The notes beneath the pieces are model-generated. The model was not told where the DNA came from. It did no database searches and saw only the letters and a list, made by a program, of their open reading frames with translations. Shown here one piece after another: positions 4,978-9,630 of a stretch of 9,630 nucleotides of DNA; position 1 is the stretch's first letter; every line of letters starts with the position of its first letter. Position numbers and translations under genes: made by a program. This DNA comes from Bacteroidota bacterium (GTDB lineage: Bacteria; Bacteroidota; Bacteroidia; Bacteroidales; VadinHA17), in contig JAUWMO010000116.1 in NCBI GenBank assembly GCA_030613125.1, positions 1-9,630 of the forward strand, read 5' to 3'.

Positions 4978-6756
4978 ATGCCTGATAAATCCAACAATTC
5001 TTTAAACTTTTGGCAGGAGCTGAAACGCAGGAAGGTTATCCGTGTTATACCAGTTTATGCTGCTGCTTCATTTGTTCTCCTTGAATTGGTTGATATTATC
5101 ACTGAACCATTTGGATTACCAGATTGGACATTAAAGTTTGTCTTTGTTCTCTTATGTGTGGGTTTCATTATTGCAGTAATATTATCCTGGGTGTATGATA
5201 TTACACCTGAAGGTGTCCAAAAGACAAAACCTGTAACCCAAGTTAGAAGTGAGGAAAAACGATCCACTCCAAGAGGATGGAAGATTGCCACTTATGTGAG
5301 CGTACTGATAATTATTGCTTTTATTGTGTTTTATATAGTAAGCAATATTAAACAATCTTCAGATATATCTAAGCTGGAAAAATCCATTGCTGTCCTTCCT
5401 TTTATAAATTGGAATAATGATGAAGAATATGCACACATGGGTGATGCAATAGCAAACGAGATTATTACGCAATTATTTAAGATTAATGAATTTCGTGTCC
5501 ATTCATTTACTTCAACTTCCCAATACAGAGGTGCAGATAAAAAATCTATTCCACAAATAGGTAAGGAACTCGGTGCAAACTTTATAATTGAAGGAACAAT
5601 TGAACCTCAGGAAGAAAATGTATGTATTCAAGTCCAGGTAATTCAAGCAACAAATGATAATCATATCTGGGCAGATGAATTTAAAGGAAAATGGAAGGAT
5701 ATTTTCACAATTAGAGCCAATATTGCACTAAAAGTTGCTGAGGAATTAAAAACAATACTTTCACCTGCAGAAATTGAAAAAATTGAGAAGAATCCAACCC
5801 ATAACTCAGAAGCCTACAAATTGTATTTAAAAGCACGTCATTTCCAAAACACAAGATCTGAGGAAGGGCTGGCAAAAGCAATTAGTTATTATCAGGGGGC
5901 AATTCACCTTGATCCGGATTATGCTCTTGCTTATTCTGGTTTAGCACATTCTTATACAATGCAAAATTACTATGGATATATGCCAAAACATGAAATTCTG
6001 CCAAAGGTTAAAGAGACTGCTACCAGGGCCCTGGAAATAGACAATAAGCTTGGGGAAGCTCATTTCTCACTTGGATTGGTTAGAGAGTTAGAAGGTGATT
6101 TTTTTAGTGCGGAACAAGAATATAAATTATCTATTGAACTTAATCATAATGATGCAGAAGCTCATCACAGATATAGCTATGTTTTATCCTGGATTGGTAA
6201 AAATGACGAAGCGATCAGAGAGGCGAAAACTGCACAGGAACTGGAACCTGTAAATCCTGTTATGATGAGGGGATTGGGATATGTCTATTATCTTGCCCGT
6301 AAATACGATTTGGCAATAAAAGAATGTGATAAATGTCTTGAAATTGATCCAGGTCAAAGTTTTGCATACCTGATCCTTTTTTATGTTTATAATCAAAAAG
6401 CGATGTATGATGATGCAACATCTGCTCTTGAGATTTATTTGATTGTCCTTAAAAAGGAAGATATTGCTTCATTAATTAGGAAGACTTTTGAGGAATCAGG
6501 CTACATTAAAGCAATCAGACAACTACTTGATGTTTCGATGGAGCAATCAATTGCCTTTTTCTCTGATCCTTATGGCAGATCAGTTCTTTTTGCATTGATT
6601 GGTGACAAAGATAAGGCGTTTGAATGGCTTGAAAAGACTTATGAGCAGCGTGAGGTATGGCTGCATTACCTTAAAGTAGATCCAATGTACGACAGCTTGC
6701 GGTCAGATCCCCGTTTTCAGGATCTACTAAAGAGGATGAATCTTCCTGATAACTGA
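4978..6756 (+). CDS. Membrane-anchored FlgO/TolB-N-like TPR protein, copy 1
   Basis: A 592-residue protein. Residues 11-20 (FWQELKRRKV) form a basic N-terminal motif, followed by three predicted membrane helices at about 22-40, 52-71 and 103-122, with the WVYDITPEGV block (71-80) between the second and third. Residues 135-262 are the FlgO/TolB-N-like domain (EKSIAVLPF..., a degenerate GDAIANEIITQL, ELGANFIIEGTI, NDNHIWADEF, DIFTIRANIA). Residues 277-480 hold TPR-like repeats (EAYKLYLKARHF, AISYYQGAIHLDPDYALAYSGLAHSY, ALEIDNKLGEAHFSLG and others). The end has the family signature KAFEWLEKTYEQREVWLHYLKVDP then SDPRFQDLLKRM. A cytoplasmic N-terminus and three helices would put the FlgO and TPR parts outside the cytoplasm. 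Such proteins occur as many paralogues and are often annotated as TPR or adenylate cyclase-like, but no cyclase domain is present and the role is unknown. ATG 4978 is supported by its promoter and by the shared codon-11 register. Confidence 0.8.
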   Translation: MPDKSNNSLNFWQELKRRKVIRVIPVYAAASFVLLELVDIITEPFGLPDWTLKFVFVLLCVGFIIAVILSWVYDITPEGVQKTKPVTQVRSEEKRSTPRGWKIATYVSVLIIIAFIVFYIVSNIKQSSDISKLEKSIAVLPFINWNNDEEYAHMGDAIANEIITQLFKINEFRVHSFTSTSQYRGADKKSIPQIGKELGANFIIEGTIEPQEENVCIQVQVIQATNDNHIWADEFKGKWKDIFTIRANIALKVAEELKTILSPAEIEKIEKNPTHNSEAYKLYLKARHFQNTRSEEGLAKAISYYQGAIHLDPDYALAYSGLAHSYTMQNYYGYMPKHEILPKVKETATRALEIDNKLGEAHFSLGLVRELEGDFFSAEQEYKLSIELNHNDAEAHHRYSYVLSWIGKNDEAIREAKTAQELEPVNPVMMRGLGYVYYLARKYDLAIKECDKCLEIDPGQSFAYLILFYVYNQKAMYDDATSALEIYLIVLKKEDIASLIRKTFEESGYIKAIRQLLDVSMEQSIAFFSDPYGRSVLFALIGDKDKAFEWLEKTYEQREVWLHYLKVDPMYDSLRSDPRFQDLLKRMNLPDN

Positions 6757-6770
6757 ATACTCAGATAAAA

Positions 6771-8093
6771 GTGTCCAAGAACCAAAACAGACTATCCCAA
6801 TTCTGGCAGGAGCTGAAAAGCAGAAAGGTTGTGCCCATTTTTATTGCATACTTGGCAGCCTGTTTTGCTGTAATTGAGTTTTTGGATATTTCTTCAAACC
6901 GATTCGCTATATCGGACAGCACGTTTAATCTATTATATATCCTGGCTGCAATCGGATTACCTCTGGCTGTCATTCTTCCCTGGTATATTAATAGTAAAAA
7001 GCAGGAAATCACACCAGATGTATCATCCCTAAAATCTGAAAGCTCTCCAATCCAAGAAAAATCAATCATCGTACTTCCATTTGAGAACATAAGCCCTGAT
7101 CCGGACCAGGAATATTTTAGCGATAGGCTAACGGAAGAGATTATCACCGATCTTTCTCATATTCATGAATTACTGGTGATATCACGAAATTCTGCCATGA
7201 CATTTAAGGGTTCCGGAAAGACGACAAAGGAGATTGTTGAAAAGGTCAATGTACGATATGTTAACAATTTGATGAAAGATCCTAATAATTATCCTGAACT
7301 ACTCGCAAAAGCAAATCATTTTGCCGAAAAAGCTATCCAGGTAAATCCTACTTCAGCATCAACTTATTATGCACAAGGACTTGCCTTTTATCAAAGTTGT
7401 CACCCAAAGGAAGCCTTTAAAAGTTGGAAAAAAGCCATTGCTATTGAACCCACTCATTCTGATCCCATGTTATACCTCATGTTAGGTTTCATGTATTCAG
7501 CAACTGGTTTGGATTTAATTGAAGCTGATAAATTGTTGGAAAAGGCAAAGATTGTGGACCCATTGACTCCACTTATAAAAATTTGTCAAGGTTGGAGATT
7601 ACTTTTCCAGGGAAAATTCCAGAACGTAGTTGAGGAATTTGCTGAATGGCAAAATTCTTTAGAACAGATAAATTCACCCTTTATGATTGTAGGTGCCTGG
7701 ACTCACGGATTAAATCAAGACTTTAAAGAAGCTTTTAGAATTATCGAACAACTGATTTCTAATAATCCTAAGCAAATTATGTCTTCCCTGGGTCAATTTA
7801 TGAAATATTCTTGGATGAAAGAAAAGCATAAAGCACTTAATACAGTCAGTGAAGTTCTTGAAAAAGCAGTCTGGTGGGATGATGCCTGGTCCTTAATAAT
7901 GGCTGAAGGATATGCGGTTCTGGAGGAATCTGATAAAGCATTCCACTTCCTTGATCGAGCTATAAAATATGGAATAACAAATATTCCCTTTCTATCCGAA
8001 TACGATCCTTTTCTCGAAAACATCCGTGGTGAGGAGCGGTTTAAAAAGCTCATGGAAAGAGTCAAAGTTGAATGGGAGAATTTTGAAGTTTAA
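6771..8093 (+). CDS. FlgO/TolB-N-like TPR protein, copy 2, internally deleted
   Basis: A 440-residue paralogue starting with GTG 14 bases after copy 1 stops, so very likely in one operon. GTG is favoured because FWQELKSRKV then falls at residue 11 as in the other copies. Two membrane helices (about 21-40 and 53-71) are followed directly by EKSIIVLPFENISPDPDQEYFSDRLTEEIITDLSHI and LLVISRNSAMTFKG (97-146), a well-preserved FlgO-type half domain. After VNVRYV (164, near 7260) the expected LEGSV...QLID...LWAE...DIF half and the first TPRs are absent. The sequence resumes at NNLMKDPNNYPELLAKANHFAEKAIQVNP and later repeats, ending in FLSEYDPFLENIRGEERFKKLMERV. I infer a sizeable in-frame deletion. 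The third membrane helix is also missing, so its C-terminal part would be cytoplasmic, opposite to copy 1. It may be non-functional despite its open frame. Confidence 0.7.
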   Translation: MSKNQNRLSQFWQELKSRKVVPIFIAYLAACFAVIEFLDISSNRFAISDSTFNLLYILAAIGLPLAVILPWYINSKKQEITPDVSSLKSESSPIQEKSIIVLPFENISPDPDQEYFSDRLTEEIITDLSHIHELLVISRNSAMTFKGSGKTTKEIVEKVNVRYVNNLMKDPNNYPELLAKANHFAEKAIQVNPTSASTYYAQGLAFYQSCHPKEAFKSWKKAIAIEPTHSDPMLYLMLGFMYSATGLDLIEADKLLEKAKIVDPLTPLIKICQGWRLLFQGKFQNVVEEFAEWQNSLEQINSPFMIVGAWTHGLNQDFKEAFRIIEQLISNNPKQIMSSLGQFMKYSWMKEKHKALNTVSEVLEKAVWWDDAWSLIMAEGYAVLEESDKAFHFLDRAIKYGITNIPFLSEYDPFLENIRGEERFKKLMERVKVEWENFEV

Positions 8094-8102
8094 TATTTTA
8101 TT

Positions 8103-8165
8103 ATGCAGCAACACCCAAACAAACTAACCCAATTCTGGCAGGAACTACAGAGGTGAAAAGTCGAA
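8103..8165 (+). pseudogene. Stub of a third FlgO/TPR paralogue (first 17 codons, then TGA)
   Basis: Beginning 9 bases after copy 2, ATG 8103 reads MQQHPNKLTQFWQELQR, then TGA at 8154-8156, then KV. The Phe-Trp again sits at codon 11, and FWQELQR-stop-KV matches FWQELKRRKV with the second Arg replaced by TGA (a CGA to TGA change would do it). After about 8160 no further similarity to the family is visible. This is the dead 5' end of another array member whose body was deleted. Confidence 0.7.
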
Positions 8166-8476
8166 CAAGCCCTTGTCAATCAAAATCAATGATCAGTATC
8201 CGGTCTGAATAGTCATGTAATTCCCAAACCCTTCCACCTCAGAGCCACGATCTCCTTTTACAGGTATCAAACCATTACTTCACAGTAGATCGTGGATAAT
8301 TTGGTCATAGGTCTATAGAATAGAGGCATGATTTCATCCAAGTATTACCAGCTAACCCCCTGAGAAAAAAAGGAGTAGGTGATCCAGTAGGATATGCGGC
8401 GGGGGAGATTTCCTGAACCTTATTTGACTTTGATATTCAGATAGTGTAACTTTATATCACCAAATTACTAAACCTG
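8160..8476. other. Intergenic interval between the stub and TPR copy 4
   Basis: About 315 bases without a recognisable gene. It contains a 9-bp perfect inverted repeat, CCACGATCT (8245-8253) and AGATCGTGG (8287-8295), spaced by 33 bases, and a promoter near its right end. Short open stretches on both strands show no similarity I recognise. It may be the scar that replaced the body of copy 3. Confidence 0.45.
8423..8454 (+). promoter_or_regulatory. Bacteroidota -33/-7 promoter for TPR copy 4
   Basis: TTTG (8423-8426), 20 bases, TAACTTTA (8447-8454), with the ATG 22 bases further on. It matches the consensus better than the promoter of copy 1 and has the same spacing. The surrounding TTTGACTT and GTAACTT are shared with that promoter, so the whole upstream module was probably duplicated with the gene. 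Confidence 0.6.
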
Positions 8477-9630
8477 ATGCCTGACAAACCCGACAATCCT
8501 TTAAATTTCTGGCAGGAGCTAAAACGCAGGAAGGTTATCCGTGTTATACCAGTATATGCTGCTGCTTCATTTGTTCTCCTCGAACTGGTAGATATTATAT
8601 CTGAACCATTTGGATTACCAGATTGGACATTAAAATTTGTCTTTGTTCTCTTATGCGTGGGTTTCATTATTGCAGTAATATTATCCTGGGTGTATGATAT
8701 TACACCGGAAGGTGTTCAAAAGACTAAACATGCAAAAGAGGTTACTGAAAAAGAAAAACCAACTACGTCAAAAATCTGGAAGGTTGCCACTTATGTGAGC
8801 GTTTTAATCATTGTTGCTTTTGTTGTGTTTTATATAATAAGTAATGTTAAACAATCTTCAGACATATCTAAGATGGAAAAATCCATTGCTGTACTGCCAT
8901 TTAATAATTTGAGTGAAGAAAAGGGGAATGAACATTTTGTAGATGGTTTGGTTGAAGACTTGTTAAATCGTATTTCAGTGATTGAAGAATTGAAGGTGAT
9001 TTCGCGTACTTCTTCTGAAATGTACCGCGAAAGGGGAGTAAAAAGTGTCCCTGAGATCGCCAATGAATTGGGAGTTTCGCACATTCTGGAAGGAAGCGTA
9101 CAGAGATATGGGGACAAAGCCAGGATCACGGTTCAGCTCATCGATGCCATTAACGATGATCATATCTGGGTGGAGAATTATGATCGGGATATAGTGGACA
9201 TTTTTAAAACACAAAGCGAGATTGCCATGCAGATAGCGTCTGAACTCAATACAATTTTGACTTCTGGGCAAAAGACATATATTCAAGAAGATAAGACTAA
9301 AAATGTGAAGGCATTTGAACTCTATCAAATGGGTAGATTTTACTGGAACAAACGTACAGGGGATGGTTTCACAACAAGTATTGAATATTTTGAAAAAGCA
9401 ATCAGTGAAGATCCAGGCTATGGATTAGCCTATGCGGGATTGGCTGACACGTATAATCTAATGGCACTTCAGGGCTGGATAGATAAGCAGGAAGGCAGAG
9501 ATAGGGCTGTGGAGCTGGCATTAAAGGCACTGGAACTGGACGAGAATCTCGCGGAAGCATACACGGTATTGGCATCACTCTACACCTATGTGGATTGTGA
9601 TTGGGAAAATGCAGAAAGTGCATATACACA
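8477..9630 (+). CDS. Membrane-anchored FlgO/TolB-N-like TPR protein, copy 4, 3' end beyond the window
   Basis: The frame is open from ATG 8477 to the window end, giving 384 residues of a larger protein. Residues 1-142 align without gaps to copy 1, about 120 identical by eye: FWQELKRRKV at 11-20, three membrane helices (about 22-40, 52-71, 103-122) and WVYDITPEGV. From NNLSEEKGNEHFVDGLVEDLL onward it is a more typical FlgO/TolB-N-like domain: LKVISRTSSEMYR, IANELGVSHILEGSV, RITVQLIDAINDDHIWVENYDRD, DIFKTQSEIA (to about 260). TPRs follow: AFELYQMGRFYWNKR, SIEYFEKAISEDPGYGLAYAGLADTY, ALKALELDENLAEAYTVLASLY. The sensor and TPR part is only distantly similar to copy 1 and visibly richer in G+C. 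It has its own promoter. Topology as in copy 1 would place the FlgO and TPR domains outside the cytoplasm. Its function is unknown; a surface or periplasmic protein-interaction role is plausible. Confidence 0.8.
   Translation, partial: MPDKPDNPLNFWQELKRRKVIRVIPVYAAASFVLLELVDIISEPFGLPDWTLKFVFVLLCVGFIIAVILSWVYDITPEGVQKTKHAKEVTEKEKPTTSKIWKVATYVSVLIIVAFVVFYIISNVKQSSDISKMEKSIAVLPFNNLSEEKGNEHFVDGLVEDLLNRISVIEELKVISRTSSEMYRERGVKSVPEIANELGVSHILEGSVQRYGDKARITVQLIDAINDDHIWVENYDRDIVDIFKTQSEIAMQIASELNTILTSGQKTYIQEDKTKNVKAFELYQMGRFYWNKRTGDGFTTSIEYFEKAISEDPGYGLAYAGLADTYNLMALQGWIDKQEGRDRAVELALKALELDENLAEAYTVLASLYTYVDCDWENAESAYT

Noticed and set aside
8830..9629. Overlapping minus-strand ORFs (up to 117 codons) at the right end
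   Set aside because: They are antisense shadows of TPR copy 4, whose plus-strand frame has clear family motifs throughout.
4978..9630. Adenylate cyclase annotation for the TPR proteins
   Set aside because: Relatives are often labelled so, but no class III cyclase domain is visible in any copy.

Overview
The window suggests a low-GC member of the Bacteroidota. The grounds are AT-rich coding sequence, A-rich ribosome-binding regions without clear Shine-Dalgarno motifs, two promoters fitting the Bacteroidota -33/-7 pattern (TTTG or TTG, 20 bases, then TAACTT), and protein families common in that phylum. No rRNA, tRNA or other phylogenetic marker is present, so the genus is open.

Left edge, 1-600: the last 42 codons of a probable four-helix-bundle protein (23S rRNA intervening-sequence family), a broken GIY-YIG nuclease remnant, and three 24-bp imperfect direct repeats resembling the multiple end repeats of IS21-like elements, with no transposase. 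This looks like a scar zone at the border of an accessory island.

Defence block, 608-4417: an AbiEi/AbiEii toxin-antitoxin pair overlapping by ATGA, preceded by an AT-rich palindrome that could be its operator. It is followed by a large gene encoding DUF262 (GmrS-like), an HNH-type nuclease and a C-terminal AlbA_2 (Schlafen-like) domain. That gene has an in-frame TAG at codon 225, apparently in place of a conserved TGG Trp codon, and reads on in the same frame to 4417. It is either a recent pseudogene, a split gene or a sequencing error.

Interval, 4418-4977: a cluster of AT-rich imperfect repeats and palindromes, including a 35-nt hairpin, then a GC-rich patch of about 240 bp with stacked and mutually exclusive hairpins that looks like a dispersed repeat, then a promoter.

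Paralogue array, 4978-9630: four copies, in different states, of a membrane-anchored FlgO/TolB-N-like plus TPR protein family. Copy 1 is complete. Copy 2 starts 15 bp later with GTG and has a large in-frame internal deletion and no third membrane helix. Copy 3 survives only as a 17-codon stub. Copy 4 has its own promoter and runs off the right edge. In all four, the FWQEL motif begins at codon 11. Copies 1 and 4 share a nearly identical, gapless N-terminal membrane module of about 142 residues and then diverge abruptly, pointing to module shuffling or gene conversion. The most interesting parts of the window are this array and the DUF262-HNH-AlbA_2 protein with its nonsense codon.
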